A model generated the notes under the pieces. It searched no databases. It had not been told where the DNA came from and saw nothing but the letters and a program-made list of their open reading frames with translations. From Sulfolobus islandicus Y.N.15.51 (GTDB taxonomy: Archaea; Thermoproteota; Thermoprotei_A; Sulfolobales; Sulfolobaceae): a DNA stretch of 64,000 bases. How positions within the stretch are numbered: position 1 is the stretch's first letter; every line of letters starts with the position of its first letter. The DNA is taken from positions 186,001-250,000 of the forward strand of contig NC_012623.1 in the NCBI RefSeq assembly GCF_000022485.1, in the 5' to 3' direction. Both the position numbers and the translations under genes were made by a program. Positions 1-9,136 of this stretch are shown in pieces.

Positions 1-20
1 ATTTAGGGGAGAGGTAAAGT

Positions 21-1352
21 GGGGCTACTGGGTATAGTTGTGTGAGAAAATATGTAAGCAGAAGGTTAAAAGTCTTCATCAAGACTCACCTGGAACCTTG
101 AAGCGTGGAGTTGTTTGAGATGATATGAGTAATGCCTTATCACCGACATGGGCCTGAACTTCCAACGCGAATTACTTTCATGGATCGAAACGTAGAGATA
201 GACCTCCAAGGAGCGAAGAGAGGGAAAGTAACCTCCGAGCTCCTCCTCGAACCTAGCCAGGGTCGAGTTGAAACTCTCCGACGTGTTATTAGTGTAGAGG
301 TAGTGTCTAATCTCCCTGGGGAAGTTGAGAAAGGAACAATACTTGTCAGCAGCGTCAAGAAGCCTCTTGGCTCGGGCTGGAGAAAAGGGTTGGACAAGTT
401 GGCTGAGGGACAATATAGCCTTCCTTCCCTCCTCCACGTTCCTGGAGGACTTTAGATCCCTAACTCTAATCATTAGTTCCTCCTTCTCCTTGTCTGGGAG
501 GACCCTCATGAGGTTCCTAACCATGTGTGTTATACAGAGCTGGTGTTGAGAGGAGGGAAAGAGCGTGGACACGACGCGATCGAGTCCAGAGAAGTCATCG
601 CTCACGATTACGTCAACCCTGCTGACTCCCCTGCTTACGAGTCCGCTCAAGAAGGACTTCCAACCGTCCAAGTCCTCCCTATCCCTAACTTCGTAGTCCA
701 AGACGAACTTATTCCCTTCTAAGTCAACTCCTATGGCAATGTAAATGGCTCTCTCCATGATCGACTCGCTGATTCTGACCTTTACGATCTTCACATCGAT
801 GTAAAGGGCTAGGAGATCGTGAGGTAGTTCGCGGCTCTTGTATTCCTTGAGTTTGTTGGATATTCTCTCGGCAACCCGATTCATTACGATCTCACTATAC
901 GGTATTCCCTTGGCTGCTAACACGGCCTTGACTTGACTTGGAGTCATGCCTGATAGAACGAGCTGCTGGAGGAAGTCCTCGTAATCTGGGCTGGTCCTCT
1001 CGTACTTCTCCGGAAGGATCTTGGGTCTGAAGCCACCCTTTCTGGTTCTCGGTAATCTGAGTCTTAATACTCCGTCTCCGGTTCCCAGATATCTGAAGTA
1101 GGTCCCGTTCTTGTGGTCGTCCTCAACTTCTAGGTAGGCTTCCCTCTCTTCCATCATGGCCTCTTGCAAGATTATCTCCTCTATTTCCCTTAGGCTAACT
1201 CCTTCTTTGATTGCCTTTCTTATCTTTTCTCTTATTTCTTCCATTACCTTCATGGTATTACTCTCCCTTATGGTATTACCCCTTCCGGGGTTATTTTTAC
1301 TTTTTGTCATTATTTTTCACCTTTTGCTACCACAACTATAACTGGTAGCCCC
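21..1352 (-). mobile_element. IS256-family insertion sequence (ISC1332-like), complete
   Basis: The element is bounded by imperfect inverted repeats. The left end begins GGGGCTACTGGGTATAGTTG at 21 and the right end, read inverted, begins GGGGCTACCAGTTATAGTTG up to 1352. It encloses one full-length transposase. The span is 1332 bp, which matches the length in the name ISC1332, an IS256-family element of Sulfolobus as I recall it. The flanks (GAGGTAAAGT and CATTTTCACA) are not a duplicated target, so one flank has probably been rearranged. The right flank is an IS5-like element remnant, so this copy lies within another insertion sequence. Confidence 0.85.
66..1310 (-). CDS. IS256-family (mutator-type) transposase
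   Basis: This 414-residue protein is the DDE transposase of the surrounding IS256 element and catalyses its cut-and-paste or copy-out transposition. The length is typical of the family. Visible family features are the acidic 'LYIDVKIVKVR' stretch, the 'VIVSDDFSGLDRVVSTLFPSS' region, the following 'QHQLCITHMVRNL' block and the C-terminal 'NNTSESFNSTLARFEEE' block that carries the last catalytic Glu. An internal Met (residue 20) is an alternative start. The last 120 or so codons also occur as a detached fragment at 58279-58650 with no difference I could see, which suggests recent activity or recombination between the two loci. Confidence 0.9.
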   Translation of the reverse strand: MTKSKNNPGRGNTIRESNTMKVMEEIREKIRKAIKEGVSLREIEEIILQEAMMEEREAYLEVEDDHKNGTYFRYLGTGDGVLRLRLPRTRKGGFRPKILPEKYERTSPDYEDFLQQLVLSGMTPSQVKAVLAAKGIPYSEIVMNRVAERISNKLKEYKSRELPHDLLALYIDVKIVKVRISESIMERAIYIAIGVDLEGNKFVLDYEVRDREDLDGWKSFLSGLVSRGVSRVDVIVSDDFSGLDRVVSTLFPSSQHQLCITHMVRNLMRVLPDKEKEELMIRVRDLKSSRNVEEGRKAILSLSQLVQPFSPARAKRLLDAADKYCSFLNFPREIRHYLYTNNTSESFNSTLARFEEELGGYFPSLRSLEVYLYVSIHESNSRWKFRPMSVIRHYSYHLKQLHASRFQVSLDEDF

Positions 1353-1597
1353 CATTTTCACAAGTGTTTTATGCCTTGCTGATAAATGTTCATAGGGGAC
1401 CGGGCCGTTGTAGTATTCTATCCAAGGCTTCATGTGAATCGGTACTACATCGTCCCGGTTCCCTTTAAGTATTACGCGACTTTTTGCTTCAAGCGAAAAT
1501 TCAAAATTTCTCAGTAATTCACGATATCTTTTGAATTATTATCTATAAACCTTTACATAGATTTATTCAATTATTTGCACTTGGGACACTCTCTCGA
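1353..1597 (-). mobile_element. IS5-like element, terminal remnant
   Basis: This stretch matches the 5' end of the complete IS5-like element at 52375-53680. It shares the region upstream of the transposase start ('AGGGGACCGGG', 'TCCCTTTAAGTATTAC') and the terminal repeat, seen here as GGGACACTCTCTCGA. The rest of that element is absent because the IS256 element begins exactly where the similarity stops. On its other side the terminal repeat abuts the interior of an ISC1225-like transposase gene, so this IS5-like copy had inserted into that gene. Confidence 0.75.
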
Positions 1598-1896
1598 CTT
1601 GCTTTCCACCGAATCGTTCCATAAACACGCTGAGATGAGGGTTCTCGCCACCTCTTCCCCTTTCTTTCCCTTGAAGTTCAGCATGGAAAGTAATTTATAT
1701 CCTATTTGTTGTAAGTTGTTTTGGTGAGGGAGTACCGGTGTTACCATCTCACTTACTCACGTGGTAATACCACATCTCCCTCACCTTAAACCTTTCTTCA
1801 ATTGAATTCTTAATACTCATATAAATCCTGTTATCTATCATGAATCGATATTATTCTGTCAGAATTATTTTTCATAATACGATTTTGGGTCTACCG
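1593..1896 (-). mobile_element. ISC1225-like element, 5' fragment
   Basis: Read on the minus strand this is the first ~300 bp of the element seen complete at 25996-27219. It has the terminal repeat CGGTAGACCC (ending at 1896), the conserved leader hairpin with arms GGTGAGGGAG and CTCCCTCACC, and about 40 codons of transposase ending near the 'ESKSR' codons. The remainder is lost at the junction with the IS5-like remnant. The terminal repeat abuts a tRNA-like sequence at the position of an anticodon loop. Confidence 0.8.
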
Positions 1897-1935
1897 TACC
1901 AAGGCAGCGCTCTAGCCAGGCTGAGCTACCGCGGC
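1897..1935 (-). pseudogene. 5' half of a tRNA-Thr(GGU)-like gene cut by an insertion sequence
   Basis: Read on the minus strand, 39 nt reproduce the acceptor 5' strand, D-arm and anticodon 5' strand of tRNA-Thr(GGU), ending TTGGTA in the anticodon loop. They differ at two positions from the intact gene at 6455-6529 (D-loop C to T and loop position 32 C to T). The sequence then runs directly into the terminal repeat of an ISC1225-like element. The 3' half is not present on the far side, because that side of the insertion sequence is deleted. It is either a disrupted second tRNA gene or an old attachment-site copy. Confidence 0.75.
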
Positions 1936-2059
1936 ACTATTATGCAGATTTTAAGTAAAGGGTTATAAATGTATCGTGACTATTAAGAATACATTTTTAC
2001 GTTGAAGCTATATCGTCATCTATGCCTTTGCAAGTTTTTAATTATTTATAGCTTAATAT

Positions 2060-2188
2060 TGCTTTGTGGAATTCTTCAGTTTTTCTCAAAAGGAACATAT
2101 AATTAACTTTTAACTCAACGTAGGATTTAGAATTTATTTTACTTCTTCTAGTCTAAGACCTAAGAAATTTCAACTAATCCACAAAGCA
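2060..2188. mobile_element. MITE with ISC1058-like ends (SM3-like)
   Basis: This is 129 bp of non-coding DNA with inverted ends TGCTTTGTGGA (2060) and TCCACAAAGCA (2188). The same terminal sequence bounds the IS5-family element at 27644-30136 (TGCTTTGTTGATC and its inverted counterpart), so this is a non-autonomous derivative moved by that kind of transposase. The length fits the SM3 class described in Sulfolobus as derived from ISC1058. I see no clear target duplication. Confidence 0.65.
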
Positions 2189-2330
2189 GCATGACAGTTA
2201 TTTATATAGTTAGTATTCAGCTTACTTAGTTCTTAAATGGATTAAAAGTAAAAAAGTTAAGAAATAATAACACGAAATGTTACAAACTAATTAACACATT
2301 TTTATGAGTTTTCTAATAATTCTTCATAAT

Positions 2331-3095
2331 ATGATAATTCGTAAGATTAAAAGAGAGGATTTAGATAACGCTGCAAAGGTAATGGTAGAGGCAATGAATG
2401 CAAACTTAGAAGGGGCTAAAATAACCTTTAATCTTTTTCTTGAATTAGGAGAATGTTTACTAGCTGAAGAGGAAGGAGAAATAATTGCTACAGCATGTTA
2501 CATTCCATATAAGATATTATCCTGGATAGGAAACGTTGCAGTTAAACCTCGATATCAGCGTAAGGGTTACGGTAAGAGGTTGATGAGTGAGCTACTTAAG
2601 TTAATAAGTACAAAGGTCATAAGACTTGATTCGACTACTGAAGGTTACCGACTTTATAGGAGCTTAGGATTTATAGAAGAGTATGAAACTATCCTTTATG
2701 AGTTAAGGGATCTAAAAGGTAGTAATAACGTTAAGACAAGCGATAAATTGGAAGACTGGATGATGGACTTGGACAAGAAAGCTTTTGGTGACGATAGGGG
2801 AAAATTACTAGGTCGAATAAACGGATTAATATTATATACACAAGGGGGTTATGGAATATTAAGCCGAAACATTTTAGGACCTTTAGTAGCAGAAGACGAT
2901 TTTATCGCGGAAAGTATAATAAGAAAAGCTGTAGAACTCGGTGCAAGGATAATAATAACAATAGAGGATAAGACTGAGTTCATTGAAGATTTAGGAGGAA
3001 GAAGATTGTATACATGTACAAGAATGATGCTAGGTGAGTCAATTAACGAGAATAGAAGTCTAATTTATGGAATTTATAGATATGCATTTGGATAA
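2331..3095 (+). CDS. two-domain GNAT N-acetyltransferase
   Basis: This protein transfers an acetyl group from acetyl-CoA to an unidentified amine. About 254 residues run from the chosen Met. The N-terminal half is a GNAT domain with the acetyl-CoA motif 'VKPRYQRKGYGKRLMSEL' (R-Q-K-G-Y-G) and the usual 'YRSLGF' segment of the last strand. The C-terminal half resembles the second domain of YitH-like acetyltransferases. I prefer the ATG at 2331 to the one at 2304, because 'MIIRKIKREDLDNA' is a normal GNAT amino end and the extra nine residues look like leader. It stands alone between MITEs, so its substrate cannot be read from neighbours. Confidence 0.75.
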   Translation: MIIRKIKREDLDNAAKVMVEAMNANLEGAKITFNLFLELGECLLAEEEGEIIATACYIPYKILSWIGNVAVKPRYQRKGYGKRLMSELLKLISTKVIRLDSTTEGYRLYRSLGFIEEYETILYELRDLKGSNNVKTSDKLEDWMMDLDKKAFGDDRGKLLGRINGLILYTQGGYGILSRNILGPLVAEDDFIAESIIRKAVELGARIIITIEDKTEFIEDLGGRRLYTCTRMMLGESINENRSLIYGIYRYAFG

Positions 3096-3189
3096 AAAGC
3101 TATTAAAAGTTCCTATAATTAATTGATATGTAAATTATAATGTATTGTAATTATAACTAGACTTAATGCTCATCCTTATAATGTTAAAA

Positions 3190-3390
3190 AGCATGTTCCT
3201 AACTTCTTTTATAATCAGAAAGGTCTATGAACTCCTCATATTCCTATGCCTTCCATAATATTATGTTATGTAATGAATAAATAAAACCCTTAATTAAGCT
3301 TAAATGATCTTCTCTAAGTACTTCATTTAGTGGAAATTTTATAGCAAAATCCTGGAAATAAGTTAATTTACTAGGAAATATGTTTCCATT
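3190..3390 (-). pseudogene. possible decayed coding fragment
   Basis: The minus strand gives a coherent peptide ('KLTYFQDFAIKFPLNEVLRE', then 'IKGFIYSLHNIILWKA') broken by stop codons. It has no recognisable family. It may be a relic of a small gene lost between the GNAT gene and the MITE at 3441. The rest of 3096-3635 apart from that MITE shows nothing I can identify. Confidence 0.25.
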
Positions 3391-3440
3391 ATCATTTAAA
3401 AGTATTTAACAAGGTTATCTTTACTATCAATTTAATTTTC

Positions 3441-3556
3441 ATATAGTGTAGATATTAAGCTATAAATTATTTAGAAGCAATTTATTGCATAGTATAATGT
3501 TGCTCATGTCTTTATAAGTTTACTAATCTGTTCGTAGCTTAATAACTGTACTATCT
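3441..3556. mobile_element. MITE-like repeat, GATAGTGT...TTATTAAGC family
   Basis: The ends are inverted relative to each other: ATATAGTGTAGATATTAAGC on the left, and on the right the complement of AGATAGTACAGTTATTAAGC. The span is 116 bp with no coding capacity. The same end sequence appears in the better-preserved copy at 43850-43983 and in copies at 5877-5996 and 4782-4917. The autonomous partner is not in this window. Confidence 0.6.
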
Positions 3557-3635
3557 CATTTTTCCACTTATTTCACTTAAAAAAAATTTCTATAATATCT
3601 CTCCATTACTTTATAATAACTGTATAAGGCTGGAA

Positions 3636-4691
3636 TTACCTTAATCTCTTTGCAGCCTCCTTATAAATTGGATCTAGGAACTCATAATCTTTAATAATAC
3701 TTAACTTTTCTAAATTAGTTATAATATTGTCGAATACACTAGAAGATATTGTAGACCCCTCTTCCTCCTGTAAACATTGCAAAAGCGAGGACCACGTATT
3801 CTTCCCTCTTGCTAGGCATCTTAAAGTATTTTTATATCTCCTCCCAGTTATTTGAGATACATTACTTTTCTCCTCAATTAAGTGTTCTAATTCTCTTTTA
3901 GCTATAGATATAGCTCTTTCTTTAACCTCTTCAATTTTCCTCATATTTAAATACGCATTACCAGCAAATGTTAGCCATCCAGGAATTCCGTCAAAATAGT
4001 CTGCAATCTCCTTAATGATATTATCCTCAACTTTTAACGAAAACTCTTCAAATCCTCTTCTTAGAAATCCTTCACTTAAATCTCTGCTAAATCTTTCTAA
4101 GGATAATTCGAAATAATATCTACCGTAAAGCGGAGAATTTTCGTTATCTATATCTAATAAATCATGAAGAAGACCGACTTCAGATCCAGTTAGAATGAAG
4201 GTTAAATTCTTATCGTAATCGTATGCGTGGGCTATAGCATCTTTCACCTCATTACTCATGGGTCCCCTTAATCTCTGCGCCTCATCTATTGCAATTATTA
4301 GTCTTTTTTTATTTAAGTTATCTAAGAGATCTGAGAGACTTAAATACTCCCTACCTTTCCATTTTATTTCAACGTAGTTTCCTAATATACTTATTCCTCT
4401 AACTCTCTCAAGAATGTCCCTTAAGTAAGAAAGTTTAGATGATAAGGCTTGAGAGAAAAGAGAATATAGGTCTTTTCTTCCGTAATTTTCCTTTAATTTT
4501 CTACAATCTATTAAGATAAAGTTTTCCTTAATCTCGTTTAACGCAACTAGCAATACTGACGTTTTACCTATTCTTCTGACTCCTGAAATTACAATTAAAG
4601 GTCTTCTTATGTTATTTTTAATCGTTAAAATTTCATTATCTCTATCAAATAAATCCTCCCTTCTCTCTTTAGGTCTTTCATCAAACAACAT
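3636..4691 (-). CDS. archaeal P-loop ATPase (PF01637-type)
   Basis: This 351-residue STAND/AAA-like ATPase is of a family largely confined to archaea. Walker A is 'GVRRIGKT' at residues 37-44, Walker B is 'LIIAIDEA' near 131-138, and a sensor-like 'LTFILTGSEVG' follows near 163-173. The C-terminal third is probably a winged-helix domain ('ITGRRYKNTLRCLARGKNTW' and on). Such proteins are very numerous in Sulfolobus and often sit near mobile elements. Their function is mostly unknown. It stands alone on its strand, with a MITE on each side (3441-3556 downstream, 4782-4917 upstream). Confidence 0.8.
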   Translation of the reverse strand: MLFDERPKERREDLFDRDNEILTIKNNIRRPLIVISGVRRIGKTSVLLVALNEIKENFILIDCRKLKENYGRKDLYSLFSQALSSKLSYLRDILERVRGISILGNYVEIKWKGREYLSLSDLLDNLNKKRLIIAIDEAQRLRGPMSNEVKDAIAHAYDYDKNLTFILTGSEVGLLHDLLDIDNENSPLYGRYYFELSLERFSRDLSEGFLRRGFEEFSLKVEDNIIKEIADYFDGIPGWLTFAGNAYLNMRKIEEVKERAISIAKRELEHLIEEKSNVSQITGRRYKNTLRCLARGKNTWSSLLQCLQEEEGSTISSSVFDNIITNLEKLSIIKDYEFLDPIYKEAAKRLR

Positions 4692-4781
4692 ATTCTACCC
4701 CAGAATTCATATTCTGCCCCAGAAGTTATAAGTATTAATAACGATGATTATAACTCCCTAGATTTCATCATAATTAATAGA

Positions 4782-4917
4782 GAAAAGTGTTACATTTATT
4801 CTATATAATAATTATTTATTAACAAAGAAATACTCTTTATAGAGTAGAAATATAAAATAAAATTTCTATATGTCTTATAAACAAAAACCAAATTTGTAGC
4901 TTAATAACTACAGTATC
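4782..4917. mobile_element. degenerate MITE-like repeat, same family as 3441-3556
   Basis: The right end is clear: TTTGTAGCTTAATAAC followed by TACAGTATC is the family's end sequence inverted. The left end (GAAAAGTGTTACATTTATTC) matches only partly, so the left limit is uncertain. The remainder of the 4692-5161 intergenic stretch shows no gene. Confidence 0.4.
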
Positions 4918-5161
4918 AATTTTCTAAACTTTTCTTATCCTGCAGTTTTCAACATTACGGCTTGTCGGGGAGAAAAAGTTAACGTTATTTAATGTTGTTT
5001 AACAATCCTAACCTCTTTAATGAATAGCTCTTAAGTTTTCTCCATATAATGATTTCGACTTCTAACTTTAAAGCAATATAATTTTTATTCAATAAAACTC
5101 AAAATTAATGATGTTAATTTACTTCCTCGTTATTTATATTCTTGCTCAATAACCTTATCTT

Positions 5162-5575
5162 ATGGTTTCTAGTGAAGCTAACGAATTAATGGAAAAGGCT
5201 AAGAGATACTTAGAATTAGCTAAGATTTCGCTTGAAAAAGGATTTTACTCTGAAGCTTACTTCCTTTCTAGCCTTTCAGCTGAATTGTACATTAAAGGAG
5301 TTAGTATTTCATTAGTTGGAGGTTTTCCTACAGTCCATGACATTAGGGAAATTTTAAGCTATATAAGGTTAAAAAGAAAGGATCTTGAAATTATTGAAGA
5401 TTTTATAAGGAATAATAGGGACAAACTAAAAGATATAAGTAATGAATACCTAGTTTCAAGATATAATCTATCTTATACATATAATAGACAGGATGCAGAG
5501 GAGTGTTTAAATACTGCATTAATGGTGATAAAATTTGGAGAAAATCTTCTTCATTCAATTAGCGGAAAAGATTAG
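5162..5575 (+). CDS. HEPN-domain protein, toxin-side partner of an HEPN/MNT pair
   Basis: This 137-residue all-helical HEPN protein opens with 'ANELMEKAKRYLELAKISLEKGFYSEAYFLS' and continues 'SAELYIKGVSISLVGG', a typical PF05168 pattern. Family knowledge: in HEPN/MNT modules the HEPN protein is the RNA-cleaving or RNA-binding toxin and the MNT partner modifies it. I do not see the R-x4-6-H catalytic motif of active HEPN RNases, so this may be a non-nuclease type. Its 3' end overlaps the MNT gene by 41 bp, so the two are co-translated. The pair is bracketed by MITEs. Confidence 0.8.
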   Translation: MVSSEANELMEKAKRYLELAKISLEKGFYSEAYFLSSLSAELYIKGVSISLVGGFPTVHDIREILSYIRLKRKDLEIIEDFIRNNRDKLKDISNEYLVSRYNLSYTYNRQDAEECLNTALMVIKFGENLLHSISGKD

Positions 5576-5849
5576 ACCGATATTTGGAAAGATAGCTATA
5601 ATTCTCCACGGTAGTAGGATTAAAGGAAATTATTATACCGCTAGTGATCTGGATATTTTAATAATTAGTAAGAATTGCTTAGATAGAAAAGGATTGAAAA
5701 TCCTTTACTCATTTGGTGAAGAACTTAATGGAATAAAACTTGATTATCAATTAGTTTGCTATAAAAATAAAGATTATTGGATAGTTAAGAACGTTCTTTC
5801 TTCACCTCATTTAGTTATTATAGATGATTTTAACGAGTTCATGACATAA
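5535..5849 (+). CDS. MNT-type nucleotidyltransferase, antitoxin partner
   Basis: This 104-residue minimal nucleotidyltransferase has the signature 'ILHGSRIKGNYYTASDLDIL', that is GSR-x2-G followed by S-D-L-D, the metal-binding Asp pair of the pol-beta fold. In HEPN/MNT modules this enzyme neutralises the HEPN toxin, in studied cases by AMPylating it. The start is a TTG at 5535 inside the HEPN gene; no ATG fits the conserved fold. A MITE copy begins 28 bp after its stop. Confidence 0.8.
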   Translation: MEKIFFIQLAEKIRPIFGKIAIILHGSRIKGNYYTASDLDILIISKNCLDRKGLKILYSFGEELNGIKLDYQLVCYKNKDYWIVKNVLSSPHLVIIDDFNEFMT

Positions 5850-5876
5850 TTTTTAGGATAAAAGTCAGTGGTGTTT

Positions 5877-5996
5877 GAAAATGTCGTTATTAAGCTATAA
5901 ATTTTATATTTCAATATATATACTAATCATTGTACTTAGTGCAGAAAGTATATTATAATGTTATGATGATTTTTGTAGCTTAATAATTACACTATC
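5877..5996. mobile_element. MITE-like repeat, same family as 3441-3556
   Basis: This 120-bp non-coding element has ends GAAAATGTCGTTATTAAGC (left) and the inverted GATAGTGTAATTATTAAGC (right). It lies just after the HEPN/MNT pair. The internal sequence differs from the other copies, so the copies are old or the family is held together mainly by its ends. Confidence 0.6.
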
Positions 5997-6149
5997 GCAA
6001 CTGCTGACGCTTTAGAGCAGAAATCTGAAACAAATACAAAACTATCAGAACTCAAACTTAAAATGAAGCAAGTAAAGAAGGAAATAGGAGCAAAAGACGT
6101 GAAAAATATTCATGGGCATCTGTCAATCCTGCCCAGATTTACGTTAATT

Positions 6150-6356
6150 TTAGTTGTTTGGGCTAAGAATCGCGGGTAAAAAGTTTAGAGAGTGCTGTTT
6201 GAAGTACCGTGAAGAATTGGTAAAGTAACGATTTAATGTTAACCTACCTACACCTATAAAACAGGAAACATAACTTAAGCCATGCTTTTCAACAGACTTT
6301 TTCAATACGTTAAGCTTTTTCTGGTCATCTATCGTATTAACGTTAATTCTTGACAT
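6150..6356 (-). CDS. small ORF beside the tRNA, possibly a decayed integrase N-terminus
   Basis: This 68-residue reading frame starts about 100 bp past the 3' end of the tRNA-Thr gene, on the same strand. Its middle ('VEKHGLSYVSCFIGVGRLTL') looks like a helix-turn-helix, as found in amino-terminal regions of some archaeal plasmid integrases. The last 20 residues look like out-of-frame read-through. Its position next to a tRNA and its size suggest an integrase remnant. This is inference; it could equally be a chance ORF. Confidence 0.3.
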   Translation of the reverse strand: MSRINVNTIDDQKKLNVLKKSVEKHGLSYVSCFIGVGRLTLNRYFTNSSRYFKQHSLNFLPAILSPNN

Positions 6357-6454
6357 AAAATCTCCCTACCATTTGCCAACTTTTACACTGTTGCAAATTT
6401 AACCTTTACTGTTGCATTCAGTATCATTCTATTAAAAGAGTAGAACATAAAATA

Positions 6455-6529
<75 letters not shown>

Positions 6530-6772
6530 ATCATAATGTTTAATTTGTAACTGGTTAAAAAGTCTTCTAGTCATATCTGCACCGTTATCATCTTAATGGT
6601 AATTAGATTATTCCACTAGTTGATACGACGAAGCCCATAATGTATAATATTATTGTAGCTAGTCTTCTCATTATATTTTATGGTACTCTAATGATCAAGA
6701 ATCTAGATATTAGGAGAATCTGCAAAAACTATCCCACTAGGTATTACACGAAGGAAAGTCTCCCGCTATCAT

Positions 6773-7006
6773 CTACAAACTAATAATAAAGATAACGACC
6801 TCTATTCCCTCGCCTATTATTGGTAAAAATGCAATTTTGAGTTTTGGATATTCGATTAGTATAAGTGCCGTATCCATACCTAAAGACAGTATTTCCAATG
6901 CGAACTTCAAAAAGTGTTCTATAAGATCTGAGACTAAAAATGGTAATAATAAATAGGTGAAATAGGTGAGAGCAATTACGCCAATAATCCCAAAGATCGT
7001 ACCCAA
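6773..7006 (-). CDS. possible small membrane protein
   Basis: This 77-residue frame is strongly hydrophobic, with two or three likely membrane segments ('IIGVIALTYFTYLLLPFLV' and 'EGIEVVIFIISL'). It lies downstream of the phosphoesterase gene on the same strand. No family is recognised. It may be real, or a chance frame in AT-rich DNA. Confidence 0.25.
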   Translation of the reverse strand: MGTIFGIIGVIALTYFTYLLLPFLVSDLIEHFLKFALEILSLGMDTALILIEYPKLKIAFLPIIGEGIEVVIFIISL

Positions 7007-7102
7007 ATTTCCATTATAGACTTTGATGCTAAGAAGGAGAAGAAACCCATCTCCAATCCTTCAAAACTTGAAGGTAAAAATGAAATGAGGAATGCTGGTA
7101 GT

Positions 7103-8632
7103 TCATTTCTTTCTCCCCCTAACTAATAATGCTGTTCCTCCAATTACTCCTATCAGTGACGAATATAGATAAAATTCTGCAATAAAACTATATAAATTAT
7201 AAAAAGTATAATAATAAGTCGAAATTCCAAGCACAATCAGTAACACTATGAGACCTATAGGAGTCAGTATCTTTTTCCTCACTATTATTAATATGATTCC
7301 GACTATTTCTAGAGGCAATAGATATTGCAATGAAGGGGCCGGATAGACTGTAGTATAACTTTTGTAGTCGTTAGTAACTACAGCAATGTAACCATAATGG
7401 ATAGGATTTTGTAATGGAATCGGATAAGTCCAATTACTTGGTGAGAGAATGATAGGGGACCTTGGCTTAGATGAGAAGTTAAACGCTTGTAATAATCCTT
7501 GCAAGTCACTGTTCTCCACGTATTTAGTTAACCACGGTAAATGCCAATTATAGTCAATAAATGCCAGTAACGTATAACCGGAGATGGTGTAATTATCCAC
7601 GTAACCTTCCTTTGCATAAGGTGAAATTATAAATAACGGAACTCTCTGCCCTAGTCCGTAGTAATTAATTGCAGGAGGAGCTATGTGATCATAATACCCA
7701 CCGCCCTCATCAAAGGTTATAAATATTACAGAGGAGTTCCAAGACTTACTCTCCATTACAGCATTAATTACTTTAACAAGTTCCATTTCACTAGCAGTAA
7801 CATTATAGGGTGGATGCATATCATACTTATCGCTATTACCTCCTAAGAACATCACCCAACTAACGGCTGGAAGGCTACCATTGTCCAAATCCTTAAAGAA
7901 CACTGATAAATCGTAAATATAAGTCATATTAATTCCCGTAAATGCGGTTAGAGGCCATGGTATTCCATTAATGTTATAAACGAAATAACCCCAACTTATA
8001 TTGCCCTTCTCTAGCTGATACATTATGGTCTCGTTGAAGGGTACTACGTTATACGCTTCATCGCTGAAGAAGTCAGGAGGAAATCCAGTTAAATAAGCTA
8101 CCCTATTTGGTTCAGTCAATCCTAATACCGGCGAGAAGTAAGCATCGGCTAGTGTGTATTCCTCAGCGTAATCCCAAAGTATTCCAGCTTGTTGATAAGA
8201 AAAGTAGGCCATTGACTGTGTACCGGAGTAAAATACGAAACCAATTGGTTTTCCAAGCCAGTAATCTCCATGGTATACAGTCCAACCTTCAGAAGGATCT
8301 ACTGTATCATAAGCATTAGCGTAATATGGATGGGAATACGACAATGGTAACCAAGGGATTGTAGGTACTGATATCCAATCAAGGACTCCGTTTTTAGTGT
8401 TCTCAAGCTGTATGTAGTTATCGTATAGTCCATCCGGCCACATTACGGATAGTGTAATATTGTTTATAATTGGTGGGTAACCAAATGGATAAGTCCCAAA
8501 TAAATTATCGAATGAGTGATTCTCTTCTATTATTATAATAACGTGTTTTATTGTCATTGAGGTATTTGCATGGAAGGTATTATTCATCAATAAAAGTGGG
8601 ATTAGTATTATTAGAATTAACAACTTTTTCAT
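7103..8632 (-). CDS. secreted, membrane-anchored phosphoesterase (phospholipase C / acid phosphatase family)
   Basis: This 509-residue protein of the phosphoesterase family PF04185 probably hydrolyses phosphate esters outside the cell. An N-terminal signal peptide (residues 1 to about 23, 'LLILIILIPLLLM') is followed by the family start 'IIIIEENHSFDNLFGTYP' (about 33-50), where the Glu-Asn pair binds the metal. Near the middle is 'FITFDEGGGYYDHIAPP', the second metal site. The C-terminal 80 residues hold hydrophobic segments that would anchor it in the membrane, with the catalytic domain facing the acidic exterior. Many Asn-x-Ser/Thr sites fit a glycosylated exoprotein. It is transcribed alone. 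Confidence 0.85.
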   Translation of the reverse strand: MKKLLILIILIPLLLMNNTFHANTSMTIKHVIIIIEENHSFDNLFGTYPFGYPPIINNITLSVMWPDGLYDNYIQLENTKNGVLDWISVPTIPWLPLSYSHPYYANAYDTVDPSEGWTVYHGDYWLGKPIGFVFYSGTQSMAYFSYQQAGILWDYAEEYTLADAYFSPVLGLTEPNRVAYLTGFPPDFFSDEAYNVVPFNETIMYQLEKGNISWGYFVYNINGIPWPLTAFTGINMTYIYDLSVFFKDLDNGSLPAVSWVMFLGGNSDKYDMHPPYNVTASEMELVKVINAVMESKSWNSSVIFITFDEGGGYYDHIAPPAINYYGLGQRVPLFIISPYAKEGYVDNYTISGYTLLAFIDYNWHLPWLTKYVENSDLQGLLQAFNFSSKPRSPIILSPSNWTYPIPLQNPIHYGYIAVVTNDYKSYTTVYPAPSLQYLLPLEIVGIILIIVRKKILTPIGLIVLLIVLGISTYYYTFYNLYSFIAEFYLYSSLIGVIGGTALLVRGRKK

Positions 8633-8723
8633 ATATTAAAATGTAACGTATAGATTTTAAGCGTTGCTATATAGAGTATATAATCCATCTATGGTGAAAA
8701 CGTATTAGGAAGTCAAAGAGTTT

Positions 8724-9134
<411 letters not shown>

Positions 9135-9136
9135 TC

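Noticed and set aside
1897-1935. A true split tRNA gene (trans-spliced half)
   Set aside because: The half runs straight into an insertion-sequence end at the anticodon loop, lacks complementary leader sequence for trans-splicing, and an intact tRNA-Thr(GGU) is present nearby.
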